A stretch of 64,000 nt of DNA from Flavobacteriaceae bacterium (GCA_002723295.1 PBNP01000013.1:1-64000), one strand, 5' to 3'. Shown: positions 24,983 to 34,163, numbered from the stretch's first letter. Notes: generated by a model from the letters alone, not told the origin. Made by a program: numbers and translations.

Positions 24983-25016
24983 AATCTTTATCTTAGCAAA
25001 ACATTTATAGCTTTTT

Positions 25017-25112
25017 ATGAAAAAGTACTTTTCTCCAGCATCTTTGTTAGTTATATTAGTTTATGCATTTATGATTTTATGTTTGATAATCAAAGAAATA
25101 GGTGGGTTTTAA
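25017..25112 (+). CDS. 31-residue single-pass membrane peptide
   Basis: The ATG at 25017 opens a 32-codon frame ending TAA. The product starts MKKYFSPASLL and then has one hydrophobic helix (about residues 10-26), ending KEIGGF. A -7-like box (TATCTTAG at 24989-24996) lies 20 bases upstream, and the DoxX-like gene starts 21 bases downstream. The positive N-terminus, clean helix and promoter position support a real small gene, although frames this short also occur by chance. Confidence 0.5.
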   Translation: MKKYFSPASLLVILVYAFMILCLIIKEIGGF

Positions 25113-25133
25113 TTATTCGTAATATTTTATTGA

Positions 25134-25502
25134 ATGAAAGTTTTTAAAAAAGCAACCATTATTGTAATGAGTTTGTTTTATATAAATATTGGAATTAGAC
25201 ATTTCTCTAATCCCACTTATTTTATGGCAATAATGCCTCCATATTTAAAATGGCATCTTGAATTAGTTTATATAAGTGGATTTTTTGAAATTTTATTTGG
25301 AGTAGGATTATTAACCCGCTATAGAAGACTCTCATCATTTGGTTTAATTTTACTTTTAATAGCAGTTTTCCCTGCAAACATTTATCTAATAATGAATGAA
25401 CAAGCTCAAAATGCATTAGAAATAACAAAACAAACAGCAATTATTAGAGCTCCTTTTCAATTAGTTTTTTTAGGTCTAGCATACTGGCACTCAAAAGATT
25501 AA
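25134..25502 (+). CDS. DoxX-like small membrane protein
   Basis: This 122-residue protein has four hydrophobic helices: about 7-22, 43-61, 67-87 and 103-118. It keeps the family-like early helix NIGIRHFSNPTYFMAIMPPYL and GFFEILFGVGLLTRYRRLSSFGLIL. DoxX/DoxD-like proteins are inner-membrane proteins with poorly defined roles in redox or thiosulfate metabolism. The stop is adjacent to the stop of the convergent FMN reductase gene. It probably shares a transcript with the 31-residue gene just upstream. Confidence 0.8.
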   Translation: MKVFKKATIIVMSLFYINIGIRHFSNPTYFMAIMPPYLKWHLELVYISGFFEILFGVGLLTRYRRLSSFGLILLLIAVFPANIYLIMNEQAQNALEITKQTAIIRAPFQLVFLGLAYWHSKD

Positions 25503-26042
25503 TTAATCGATTATAGAGTTTTTAAATAAATAGAGTTTATTTAAAAACTCATTGTTCAGCACATCATTTTTAATACCTGAATTTGAGTCAAAATTAGTTT
25601 TAAAATTTGGCAATGAGAATTTTTGTATATCATTTGGGTTTCCTCTAGAGATTCTATTATAAGCTATTTCTAGAACTAATACTGCCCCTTTTGCACCATT
25701 TGATGTGGCTAATAAGAACATTGGTTTATTGCACCAAACTATTTTTTCAATTCTTGAAATCCAATCAAAAATATTTTTAAAAGCGGCCGTATAAGAACCA
25801 TTATGTTCAGCGAAAGAGATAATAATACCATCAGCTAATTTTAAATGCTCTTTAAATTTATAGGCTGCTTTGGGTATACCAGATTTTCTCTCATAATCCT
25901 CACTATAAATTGGCATTTCAAAATCATTAAGATCTAATAAATTTATTGTAGCATCTTTGATTTGCTTTGCTGTATAACTTGCTAATTTTTTATTAATTGA
26001 TTTTGTCGATGAACTAGCACCAAAAGCAACAATTTTTATCAT
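25503..26042 (-). CDS. NAD(P)H-dependent FMN reductase family protein
   Basis: This 179-residue flavodoxin-like protein has the phosphate-binding loop GASSSTKSINKKLA near the N-terminus. LDLNDFEMPIYSEDYE follows the second strand. The FAEHNGSYTAAFKNIFDWISR segment corresponds to the conserved P-x-Y/H-x-G-S...K-N-x-I-D-W motif, although Pro is absent here. Family members reduce FMN, quinones or azo/chromate compounds. The gene starts 35 bases after the RidA-like gene stop on the same strand, so they may be co-transcribed. Confidence 0.87.
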   Translation of the reverse strand: MIKIVAFGASSSTKSINKKLASYTAKQIKDATINLLDLNDFEMPIYSEDYERKSGIPKAAYKFKEHLKLADGIIISFAEHNGSYTAAFKNIFDWISRIEKIVWCNKPMFLLATSNGAKGAVLVLEIAYNRISRGNPNDIQKFSLPNFKTNFDSNSGIKNDVLNNEFLNKLYLFKNSIID

Positions 26043-26077
26043 TTTAAATATTTATTAAAGTATCCTTATAGTTTAAT

Positions 26078-26569
26078 TTATTTATTTTTTATCGCTATAC
26101 ATTCAATTTCTAATTTTGCATTTAAAGCCAAGCCACTTGCAGCAAATGTACTTCTAGAAGGCATCTTATCCCTTTTAAAATGTTTGATATATTCTTTGTT
26201 CATTTCTCCATAATCATTAATATCAGACAACATACATGTACATTTGAAAACATTATCAATAGAAGAACCTATTTCTTCAAGTGTGTTTTTAATGTTTGTC
26301 AAAGCTTGTTTAGTTTGAGCAGTTATTCCGCCCTCAATCAGTTTTCCATTAGGAAGCGTTCCTATTTCACCTGAAAGATATATTACATTTCCAATTATTG
26401 TTGCTTCGGAAAAAGGATAATTTTTACTTAAATGTTCTGTACTGTTTATTCTTTCAATTTCTTGACTAAACAAAAAGTTAGCAGCTAGAATCAAAACTAA
26501 AAAACACATATTTTTAATTTTTAGTGATTTTTGTTCATTTTTAATCAATTTTTGTTCATTTTTGTTCAT
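26078..26569 (-). CDS. Exported RidA/YjgF-family protein
   Basis: This RidA domain (about residues 36-163) has VIYLSGEIGT, GGITAQTKQALTNIKNTLEEIG, VFKCTCMLSDINDYGEMN and the C-terminal PSRSTFAASGLALNAKLEIECIA. The terminal Arg-Ser/Thr and Glu contacts of enamine/imine deaminases are visible. It is preceded by a hydrophobic signal (CFLVLILAANFLFSQ). Start choice is uncertain. ATG 26569 lies inside a 10-bp tandem repeat and supplies a Lys-rich n-region; ATG 26509 gives a bare signal. Cytosolic RidA detoxifies reactive imines; exported versions are less understood. It lies downstream of the hut operon. Confidence 0.83.
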   Translation of the reverse strand: MNKNEQKLIKNEQKSLKIKNMCFLVLILAANFLFSQEIERINSTEHLSKNYPFSEATIIGNVIYLSGEIGTLPNGKLIEGGITAQTKQALTNIKNTLEEIGSSIDNVFKCTCMLSDINDYGEMNKEYIKHFKRDKMPSRSTFAASGLALNAKLEIECIAIKNK

Positions 26570-26646
26570 TTTTGTTGATTTTTGGTCATTTTTTCGTCAA
26601 TTTTCGTCAATTTTCGTCAATTTTCGTCAATTTCGTCAATTTTGAT
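26521..26646. repeat. 10-bp tandem repeat with helically phased T-tracts
   Basis: About twelve consecutive 10-base units of the forms ATTTTTGTTC, ATTTTTGGTC and ATTTTCGTCA run from 26521 to 26646. The later units (TTTTCGTCAA) are nearly identical. Each unit carries one T-tract of 3-6 bases, so tracts repeat once per helical turn. The array lies just upstream of, and partly inside, the start region of the RidA-like gene and downstream of hutG. Confidence 0.9.
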
Positions 26647-26682
26647 CATATATTGAAATTTACTGTTTAATAAATGTACTTA

Positions 26683-27663
26683 TTATGCAGGGTTTATTTT
26701 ACAGGCTAAATCTATAATTTGGGCACTTAATTTCGCTGTACTTGAATCATAATCATATTTTGGGTTTAACTCGACGATGTCCATTGCTATAACTTTTTTT
26801 GATTTAAAAATATGTTCAAAAATAGATTTAAAAAAGGAAATAGAAAATCCAAAAGGACTTGGAGCGCTTACCCCTGGTGCAATAGAAGAGGTAAAACCAT
26901 CTAAGTCAACACTAACATAAAGTAGATCACATGTTTTTATAAAGCTTTCTATTATAGAAAGTACTTTTTTTTCGTTTTGAAAATTAAAATCTTCAACAGG
27001 AATATAACTAACACCAAGTTTTGAAGCCGTATTGTATAAAATTCTAGAATTAGCAGATTTTTGAATTCCTAAAACAAGGTATTTAACAGACTTTTCCCAT
27101 TTATTTAATATTTGATAAAAAGGTGTGCCAGAATTACCTTTATCAGAAGGTTTTCGTAAATCAAAATGTGCATCAAAGTTTATTATTCCAATTTTTTTAT
27201 TACTAAAGGCTTTTTTTATTCCCATAAAATGTCCATAACTAAGATCATGTCCCCCTCCAAGACCAATAGTGAAACAATTTTTTCTTATTAGTTCTTTTGA
27301 TATTTCAGAAAATGCTTTTTGACATCCTTCCATTTCTTTATTTGGACAGGTCACATCACCAAAATCAATAATTAGTTTTGTTTTTAAATGAAAAGCTAAT
27401 TTTCCCAATTGTTTTCTTATTTCTTTTGGACCATTAACGGCGCCAACTCTTCCGCTGTTTCTTCTAACTCCCTCATCACAAACATATCCTAGTATTCCTA
27501 CACATTTTCTGTAATTACTATTATCACGAATTAATTTCTTGTGTGATAGTTTTATTTTTTCATGCCAGAATAGAGGTTGATTAACATTTTTTGACACTCT
27601 TTGATTCCAATTTTTCTTATCTGGAGGAGAGTAATAATTTAATTTAGGATTTAGTGAGCTCAT
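26683..27663 (-). CDS. hutG: Formimidoylglutamase
   Basis: This 326-residue member of the arginase/ureohydrolase family has the binuclear manganese motifs: GGGHDLSYGH, INFDAHFDLR and SVDLDGF. In histidine breakdown it hydrolyses N-formimino-L-glutamate to glutamate and formamide. Assignment to this step rests on the domain plus its position as the last gene of hutH-hutU-hutI-hutG. Its start overlaps the hutI stop by 4 bases. The N-terminal 60 residues (with NVNQPLFWHEKIKL) extend before the core, normal for this subfamily in Bacteroidota. Confidence 0.92.
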   Translation of the reverse strand: MSSLNPKLNYYSPPDKKNWNQRVSKNVNQPLFWHEKIKLSHKKLIRDNSNYRKCVGILGYVCDEGVRRNSGRVGAVNGPKEIRKQLGKLAFHLKTKLIIDFGDVTCPNKEMEGCQKAFSEISKELIRKNCFTIGLGGGHDLSYGHFMGIKKAFSNKKIGIINFDAHFDLRKPSDKGNSGTPFYQILNKWEKSVKYLVLGIQKSANSRILYNTASKLGVSYIPVEDFNFQNEKKVLSIIESFIKTCDLLYVSVDLDGFTSSIAPGVSAPSPFGFSISFFKSIFEHIFKSKKVIAMDIVELNPKYDYDSSTAKLSAQIIDLACKINPA

Positions 27664-28895
27664 GCTTCTTTTCCATTTATGTAAACTTTTTCAATTAAGG
27701 TATTTCCAAATGAATAAGGAATCATTGAGTAAGAAGAAATGGGTTTAGTTAATATTAAATTAGCTGTTTTACCTTCAGTTATACTTCCTAATTTATTGGA
27801 TAATCCCATAGCATATGCACCATTTATTGTTGAGGCGTTTATTGCTTCTTCAGGACTTAATCTCATTTGGCTACATGCAAGAGAAATTACAAAATTCATA
27901 TTTCCAGATGGAGCTGAACCAGGATTATAATCACTAGCCAAAGCTAATGGTATATTTTTATCAATAATTTCTCTTGCTGGACAAAAAGGAAGTCTCAGGA
28001 AAAAAGAACAATTAGGCAAAGCAACAGCAATAGTTTTACTTCCTTTTAAAGCAGAATAATCTTCTTTTTCCATAACTTCAAGGTGATCAACCGATAAAGC
28101 GCCTAATTCTACACCCAAAGAAACCCCCCCAAGATGATTAAATTGATTAACATGGATTTTAGGGATTAAACCATGTCTTATACCACACTCCAAAATTCTT
28201 CTAGTTTGTTGAACTGAAAAATATTCTTTTTCACAAAAAACATCTATATAGCTAGCAAGTTTTTCTTTTGCTACTCTTGGAATCCATTCATCTATAATTT
28301 TTTTTATATACTCATCTTTATTGTTTTGATATTCCTTAGGGACTGCATGAGCAGCTAAAAAAGTTGATTTTATTGAAATATCGTAGTTTTCATTTAATTG
28401 TTTAATTACTTCAAGCATTTTTATTTCTGCTTCAATCTCAAGCCCATAACCAGATTTAATTTCAATTGCTCCAGTACCGAGCTTGATTACCTCTTCAATT
28501 CTTTTTGAACTTTGATTGTAAAGTTCTTCAAAAGAGGTTTCCCTAAGGATGTTTGAAGAATTTAGAATTCCACCACCATTTTTTGCAATAGTTTGATAGC
28601 TTTCACCTGAAATTCTTTGAACAAATTCTTTTTCTCTGTTTCCAGAGTAGACGATATGACTATGGGAATCACACCAAGCAGGAAGTAAATAACGGTTTTT
28701 TGAATCAACTTTTTCTATAGAATTTAATGATGGACAATTTTCCATTGGACCATAATCTATTATTATTCCATCTTCAATTAAAAGAAAGGCATTATCAATT
28801 TTGCTTAATTCTTTCATTCTATTACCAATAATAAGCTTATCAGAATTATCTAAAACCTGCAAAAGTCCTTTTATATTTACAAAAATCTTTTTCAT
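27660..28895 (-). CDS. hutI: Imidazolonepropionase
   Basis: This 411-residue amidohydrolase has the metal motif HSH in WCDSHSHIVYSGNREKEF, plus the imidazolonepropionase-specific RISGESYQTIAKNGGGI loop and the GYGLEIEAEIKML segment. Further metal ligands are seen in THAVP-like LAAHAVPKEY, IHVNQF, DHLE and ALASDYNPGS. It opens the imidazolone ring to give N-formimino-L-glutamate, the third step of histidine catabolism. It overlaps hutU and hutG by 4 bases at each end. Confidence 0.95.
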   Translation of the reverse strand: MKKIFVNIKGLLQVLDNSDKLIIGNRMKELSKIDNAFLLIEDGIIIDYGPMENCPSLNSIEKVDSKNRYLLPAWCDSHSHIVYSGNREKEFVQRISGESYQTIAKNGGGILNSSNILRETSFEELYNQSSKRIEEVIKLGTGAIEIKSGYGLEIEAEIKMLEVIKQLNENYDISIKSTFLAAHAVPKEYQNNKDEYIKKIIDEWIPRVAKEKLASYIDVFCEKEYFSVQQTRRILECGIRHGLIPKIHVNQFNHLGGVSLGVELGALSVDHLEVMEKEDYSALKGSKTIAVALPNCSFFLRLPFCPAREIIDKNIPLALASDYNPGSAPSGNMNFVISLACSQMRLSPEEAINASTINGAYAMGLSNKLGSITEGKTANLILTKPISSYSMIPYSFGNTLIEKVYINGKEA

Positions 28896-30892
28896 TTAAA
28901 TAGGGAGTCTAAAATATTCGTGTTTACATTTTCTGCAGGTGTAACTTTCAACTTTGAAGTTCTTTTCATTTCTTTTTTTATTGCAAAAACAGCAGATGAA
29001 TTTAGCGCCCAACTTCTTCTTGCAAGTCCATTGTTAACATCGAAAAATATCATGTTTTTTATGCGTTTATTACTACTATTACTGCCATCAAGTAACAATC
29101 CAAAACCACCATTAATAACTTCCCCCCAGCCTACTCCTCCACCATTATGAATTGAAACCCAGGAAGCTCCTCGAAAGCTATCTCCAATAACATTATGAAT
29201 AGCCATATCAGCAGTAAACTTACTGCCGTCATAGATATTTGATGTTTCTCTATAGGGGGAATCTGTCCCACCAACATCATGATGATCTCTTCCAAGAATT
29301 ATATTTCCTATTTTCCCCTCAGCTATATATTTATTAAAGGCTAATGCTATTTTCATTCTTCCTTCTGCATCTGCATATAATATTCTAGCTTTAGAACCTA
29401 CAACTAAATTGTTTTTGTTAGCATCATTTATCCATTTTATGTTATCATCAAGTTGTGAATGGATTTCTTTTGGAGCATTTTTTCTAATTTTCTTTAAAAT
29501 AGTTTCAGCAATTTTATCTGTGATTTCTAAATCTTGTAATTTACCTGAAGTGCAAATCCAACGAAAAGGACCAAAACCATAATCAAAACATAGAGGACCA
29601 AGTATATCTTGAACATAAGAAGGATAGCAAAAATCGCTTTTGTCTTTGTTCATTACTTCTGCACCTGCTCTTGATGCTTCAAGTAAAAAAGCATTTCCAT
29701 AATCAAAAAAGTAAGTTCCATTTTTTGTATGAGCTTTTATAGCTTTTGCATGCCGCTTCAATGATTCTTGAACTTTTATTTTAAATTGCTTTGGGTCATT
29801 TCTTAACATTAAGTTACCTTCCTCATATGAAACCTCCACAGGATAATAACCTCCAGACCAAGGGTTATGAAGAGATGTTTGATCTGATCCTACTGCAACT
29901 TGGATATTTTCAATTAAAAACCTTTCCCAAACATCTACTATATTTCCAATGAATGCAATTGAAACTGTTCTTTTTTGCGATACTGCTTTTCTTACAAATA
30001 AAATTAAATCATTCATATTTGAAATAAGCATATCAACCCAACCTTGATCTTTTCTTTTTTCTGCGGCCAGTATATTTACTTCAGCTATAATTGATATACA
30101 TCCAACTATATTACCTGCCTTAGCTTGGGCGCCACTCATTCCACCTAAACCCGAAGATAAAAACACTTTGCCCTTTGTTGTCTCACCTTTCTTTAAAATC
30201 ATTCTGAATGCATTCATTAATGTGATAGTAGTTCCATGAACAATTCCTTGTGGACCTATATACATGAATGAACCTGCCGTCATTTGACCATATTGAGTAA
30301 CTCCTAAAGCATTATACTTTTCCCAATCATCATGGCTAGAATAATTTGGAATCATAATTCCATTAGAGATTACTAGTCTAGGAGCTTTTCTAGATGATGG
30401 AAACAGGCCCATTGGATGACCAGAATATAGGTGAAGTGTCTGTTTATCCCCCATTGTAGCAAGATATTTCATAGTTAACAAATACTGAGCCCAGTTTTGG
30501 AATGCAGCTCCATTTCCTCCATATGTTATTAATTGATCTGGATGTTGAGCTATAGCAGGGTCCAAATTATTTTGAATCATCATCATTATTCCAGCAGCCT
30601 CTTTAACTTTAGCAGGATATTCGTCTATATGCCTAGCATAAATATCATAAGTTGGCTTGAATCTTAACATATAGATTCTTCCATAATTGCAAAGTTCCGA
30701 ATAAAAATCTTTGGCAAGCTCTTTATGCCAATTTGCAGGAAAATATCTTAGTGCATTTCTAATTGCTAATTTTTTTTCTTTTACAGACAGAATGTCTTTT
30801 CTTTTAGGAGCACTATTTAAAGAAGAATCAGAAGATTTAGGAGGGGGTAATTTGTTTGGAATACCCTGAACAATAAGTTCCTTGAAATTCAT
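28892..30892 (-). CDS. hutU: Urocanate hydratase
   Basis: This 666-residue protein contains the NAD-binding and active-site segments of urocanase: ITYGGNGAAFQNWAQ, QYGQMTAGSFMYIGPQG, SSGLGGMSGAQAKA, GSDQTSLHNPWSGGYYP, the Cys-bearing GPFRWICTSG and GRDHHDVGGTDSPYRETSN. It adds water to urocanate to form imidazolonepropionate. It is about 100 residues longer than the classical Pseudomonas enzyme; long forms are usual in Bacteroidota. The start overlaps the hutH stop by 4 bases. Confidence 0.95.
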   Translation of the reverse strand: MNFKELIVQGIPNKLPPPKSSDSSLNSAPKRKDILSVKEKKLAIRNALRYFPANWHKELAKDFYSELCNYGRIYMLRFKPTYDIYARHIDEYPAKVKEAAGIMMMIQNNLDPAIAQHPDQLITYGGNGAAFQNWAQYLLTMKYLATMGDKQTLHLYSGHPMGLFPSSRKAPRLVISNGIMIPNYSSHDDWEKYNALGVTQYGQMTAGSFMYIGPQGIVHGTTITLMNAFRMILKKGETTKGKVFLSSGLGGMSGAQAKAGNIVGCISIIAEVNILAAEKRKDQGWVDMLISNMNDLILFVRKAVSQKRTVSIAFIGNIVDVWERFLIENIQVAVGSDQTSLHNPWSGGYYPVEVSYEEGNLMLRNDPKQFKIKVQESLKRHAKAIKAHTKNGTYFFDYGNAFLLEASRAGAEVMNKDKSDFCYPSYVQDILGPLCFDYGFGPFRWICTSGKLQDLEITDKIAETILKKIRKNAPKEIHSQLDDNIKWINDANKNNLVVGSKARILYADAEGRMKIALAFNKYIAEGKIGNIILGRDHHDVGGTDSPYRETSNIYDGSKFTADMAIHNVIGDSFRGASWVSIHNGGGVGWGEVINGGFGLLLDGSNSSNKRIKNMIFFDVNNGLARRSWALNSSAVFAIKKEMKRTSKLKVTPAENVNTNILDSLFK

Positions 30893-32388
30893 AAATCTAA
30901 TTTTACATTTATTAACCTTTTATTAACTAGTTCAATCATTTTTTCAATATCATAACTTAGAAGTCTGTCTGATTTTAACTTTTTAACATGTTTTCTAATG
31001 AAATCTAAGCTAAGTTCAATAATTGGAGAAAACTTATTTGGTCGACGAAATTCTAGAGCCTGAGAAGCATTTAATAATTCTATAGCTATAATTTTTTCAA
31101 TATTGTTTATCACTTGTAGAAGTTTTGTCCCGGAAATACTTCCCATAGAAACATGGTCTTCTTGGCCCATTCCAGTAGGAATACTATCAGAAGAGACTGG
31201 GAAGCACATCGATTTGTTCTCTGAAACTAAGGCGGCGGTAGTATACTGAGTAACCATAAATCCTGAATTTATACCAGGGTTTTCTGACAGCATTTTTGGA
31301 AGACCATATAGTCCTTCTAAAAGAAGATAAATGCGTCTATCTGAAATGTTTCCTATTTCAGAAACTGCTATTGATAGGTAATCAATAGCAAGGGCTAAAG
31401 GCTGTCCATGAAAGTTGCCTCCTGAAACTGCAACCCCGTTGTCCAAAATAATTGGGTTATCCGTGACAGAATTAATTTCTACTTGTGTTAATTCTTTTAA
31501 ATGATTCAATGCATTTCTTGATGCTCCATGTACTTGAGGAATGCACCTAATTGAATAGGGATCTTGGACACGATCACAGTTTATATGAGATTTTGTGTTC
31601 TCTGAGTTTTTTAAAATAGAACGCATTCGCTTTGCAACTTTTTTAGTACCATCAAATGGTCTTAAATCATGCAGCTCTTCCATAAAGGGAGTAATGCTTC
31701 CTTGAAAACCTTCAACAGTCATTCCAGCAGCTAAATCTGCCAAATCGAATAAATATTCTAGTTTAGAAATTCCTTGAATGGCATGAGCTAATATGAATTG
31801 AGTTCCGTTAATTAAAGCTAAGCCTTCTTTTGCTTTTAATTTAAACGGGTTTAATTTGTGTTTCTTTAATATAAATTCACAAGAAACCTTTTGTTTTTCA
31901 TTCCATAAATAACCCATTCCAATTAGTGGTAAGAATAAGTGAGATAAAGGGGCTAAATCACCTGAAGCTCCTACAGATCCTTGCTTTGGGACAACAGGGA
32001 TTATATCATTTTGTATGAAAAATATAAGACGCTCAATAATTTCTAAACGCACTCCTGAATATCCCTTTGACAATGAAATTATTTTACATACAAGCATTAT
32101 TTTTGAAATAATTGGATCCACTGGTTCTCCAACACCTACCGCATGACTTAGAAGAAGATTTTTTTGCAAAAGCTCTGCTTCTTCAACAGAAATTCTTTTC
32201 GTGCATAATGGTCCAAAACCAGTATTTATTCCATAAACCGCCTCATTATTTTTAGATAATTTTTGAACCCTATTATAGCTTTGAATTATTTTGGATTTTG
32301 TAGCATCACTTAGAGATATTTTATCTGGATTTTTAATAAGAGAAATCACATCACTAAACGACAAATTGTTCTTCTCAAGTATTGACAT
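30889..32388 (-). CDS. hutH: Histidine ammonia-lyase
   Basis: This 499-residue lyase has the self-cyclising Ala-Ser-Gly (residues 141-143, in QGSVGASGDLAPLSH) that forms the MIO cofactor. The early VYGINTGFGPL carries the catalytic Tyr, LALINGTQ and SVTDNPIILDNG are present, and GQEDHVSMG lies toward the end. It removes ammonia from histidine to make urocanate. It is the first hut gene. A ChbG-like deacetylase gene ends 12 bases upstream, so the hut genes probably belong to a longer six-gene transcript. No hutC-type regulator is in the window. Confidence 0.96.
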   Translation of the reverse strand: MSILEKNNLSFSDVISLIKNPDKISLSDATKSKIIQSYNRVQKLSKNNEAVYGINTGFGPLCTKRISVEEAELLQKNLLLSHAVGVGEPVDPIISKIMLVCKIISLSKGYSGVRLEIIERLIFFIQNDIIPVVPKQGSVGASGDLAPLSHLFLPLIGMGYLWNEKQKVSCEFILKKHKLNPFKLKAKEGLALINGTQFILAHAIQGISKLEYLFDLADLAAGMTVEGFQGSITPFMEELHDLRPFDGTKKVAKRMRSILKNSENTKSHINCDRVQDPYSIRCIPQVHGASRNALNHLKELTQVEINSVTDNPIILDNGVAVSGGNFHGQPLALAIDYLSIAVSEIGNISDRRIYLLLEGLYGLPKMLSENPGINSGFMVTQYTTAALVSENKSMCFPVSSDSIPTGMGQEDHVSMGSISGTKLLQVINNIEKIIAIELLNASQALEFRRPNKFSPIIELSLDFIRKHVKKLKSDRLLSYDIEKMIELVNKRLINVKLDL

Positions 32389-32400
32389 TACTATAATAAT

Positions 32401-33420
32401 TTAGGGATACATTATGTCTTTTATTTGTTTCCATTTTACTAATTTAACATTGTTTTTTATTAATGCATTTTTAAACTTAGGGCTTGACAAAATCAAATAA
32501 TCCAAACTTCTCCATTTGGAGCCATAATTTTTTCTACCGGAAGTGATAAATTGCATTTCTTCATTATCATAAGAAAGGTGAACGATTAACTCATTTAAGC
32601 CTGGTTTGAGCTTATTAATTACAGAGGTATAGTATTTTTCCCAATCATCAAATTTTAAGCCCTTTTCTGCCATATGCATTTTATCAACAATTACTAAATT
32701 TTTTGGTTTAGGAAAATTTTTATCAAAATGAGCTGATAAAACTCTAGGAACAAAAACGGGAAGCTTATTTTTCCTTCCTAACTCAAGATATATTTTAAAT
32801 AATTCAGTAGAAAAAAATAAAGCACCTTCATGACTATCTAGATGAGTTGGTTTTATTCCAAGGGCTATAGCTCTATCTATCTGAGCTTGTAATTCCTTTC
32901 TAACATCTTTTGGATTAGCTTTCTTGATAAATGTTTTTTTATTCTGATAAAAGTTCCCATTACTATTTATTAATGAGGGGATGGAGTCTGAGATACTTAC
33001 CCCTGACCATTTATATGATTTCCATTCAGAGGTAAAAGTTAAATGAAGACCAAGATCCATATTTGGATTATTTTTAAAATATTCAGCAACTTCTTTTGCG
33101 TAAGGGGTTGGCATCATAACACTTGCAGAAGTTATAAAACCTTTGTTATTTGCATCAAAAGAAGCCTCATTTACAGCAGGAGATAAACCTAAATCATCAG
33201 CATGAATAATTAATAGTTTATCCTCTTTGTTGTAACCTAATTTCTCGGCTAAGCCTTCATATTGAGGTAATTTTTTTGGGCTGGAAGTAATAAAATTATA
33301 TGCAAGTTTTAAATCATATATTGGTATTTCTTTTACGTTGAAATAAATACGAACACCTATAAGTGATGAAATAATTAAAAGTATTAATGTGAGGATAATT
33401 TTTACAAAAACTCTTTTCAT
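32401..33420 (-). CDS. ChbG/HpnK (YdjC)-family carbohydrate deacetylase
   Basis: This is a 339-residue protein with an N-terminal membrane anchor or signal (residues 8-26). The YdjC-type metal site is clear: IIHADDLGLSPAVNEA with the Asp pair, MDLGLHLTFTSEW, and THLDSHEGALFF with two His. Members deacetylate sugars such as chitobiose or hopanoid precursors. Here the membrane anchor suggests an envelope substrate. It is translationally coupled (4-base overlap) to the DUF6503-like gene and lies 12 bases before hutH. A link between sugar deacetylation and histidine use is not obvious. Confidence 0.87.
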   Translation of the reverse strand: MKRVFVKIILTLILLIISSLIGVRIYFNVKEIPIYDLKLAYNFITSSPKKLPQYEGLAEKLGYNKEDKLLIIHADDLGLSPAVNEASFDANNKGFITSASVMMPTPYAKEVAEYFKNNPNMDLGLHLTFTSEWKSYKWSGVSISDSIPSLINSNGNFYQNKKTFIKKANPKDVRKELQAQIDRAIALGIKPTHLDSHEGALFFSTELFKIYLELGRKNKLPVFVPRVLSAHFDKNFPKPKNLVIVDKMHMAEKGLKFDDWEKYYTSVINKLKPGLNELIVHLSYDNEEMQFITSGRKNYGSKWRSLDYLILSSPKFKNALIKNNVKLVKWKQIKDIMYP

Positions 33421-34163
33421 AATTTCCCTATAAGTGTATCAGTTCCTAAATATTTTTCTTGTTCATTATAGAACCATGACCTTACTTTTGGCATTATAAT
33501 TCCACTAATTTCTATTTGTTCTGATAATAAAATATATTCACCGTCATTTTTTGACTCTTCATGAAAAAACTGATAAGCTTCTAATGCATATGTTTCCGGG
33601 TTAAAATAGAAATACCAGCGATCTTTTCCAACAGGTTCACTATAATCAACCTTTAAAACCAGGTAATTTTTTCCTTTGAATTTTCTATTTTCAACTTTTG
33701 GGTGAATTATTGTTCCAGAATCTTTTAATTTCATAGGCAGTCCATATAAATATGTGTAGTAATCTCTCATTTTTTTAGCATTTTTACACGTTAGCTTATG
33801 AGTTTTTATTTGATTATCAGAATAGGAATTTTTCCCGTTTAATTTGACTATACAATCTTGTTTGTTTACTATTTTTTCAATAATATTTTTACCCTCATTA
33901 ATAGTAAGTTCAAAAAAAGACTTTGGAAGATTAATTTTAACAACGCTAATTCTCTTGTGTCCATTTGGCCTAGTCATAGTTACATTTAACACCCCATTAA
34001 ATTTTGGCCACAAGTTATTTGGATCATGAAATGCAATACTCTTTTCTAGTAATTTTTGTCCGTTAAATTCTGAGGATTCAGAAATGCTTTTTTCCCCGAC
34101 ATAATATATTGATAGAGTTAAAAAGGCAAGAACTACAAAAAAGATTATAAGAATTTTTTTCAT
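33417..34163 (-). CDS. DUF6503-like envelope protein
   Basis: This is a 248-residue protein with an N-terminal signal/anchor (residues 2-22, IIFFVVLAFLTLSIYYV) and a beta-rich body. SIAFHDPNNLWPKFNGVLNV near the start, the central YTYLYGLPMKLKD, and DRWYFYFNPETYALEAYQFF resemble DUF6503 proteins of Bacteroidota, which are thought to have a LolA/LolB-like lipid-binding fold. The family call is from memory of conserved segments and is moderate in strength. It appears to be the first gene of the transcript leading into ChbG and the hut genes. Confidence 0.68.
   Translation of the reverse strand: MKKILIIFFVVLAFLTLSIYYVGEKSISESSEFNGQKLLEKSIAFHDPNNLWPKFNGVLNVTMTRPNGHKRISVVKINLPKSFFELTINEGKNIIEKIVNKQDCIVKLNGKNSYSDNQIKTHKLTCKNAKKMRDYYTYLYGLPMKLKDSGTIIHPKVENRKFKGKNYLVLKVDYSEPVGKDRWYFYFNPETYALEAYQFFHEESKNDGEYILLSEQIEISGIIMPKVRSWFYNEQEKYLGTDTLIGKL

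Noticed and set aside
26521..26646. CRISPR-like repeat array
   Set aside because: Units are only 10 bases, run head to tail with no spacers, and no cas genes are near. It is a simple tandem repeat.
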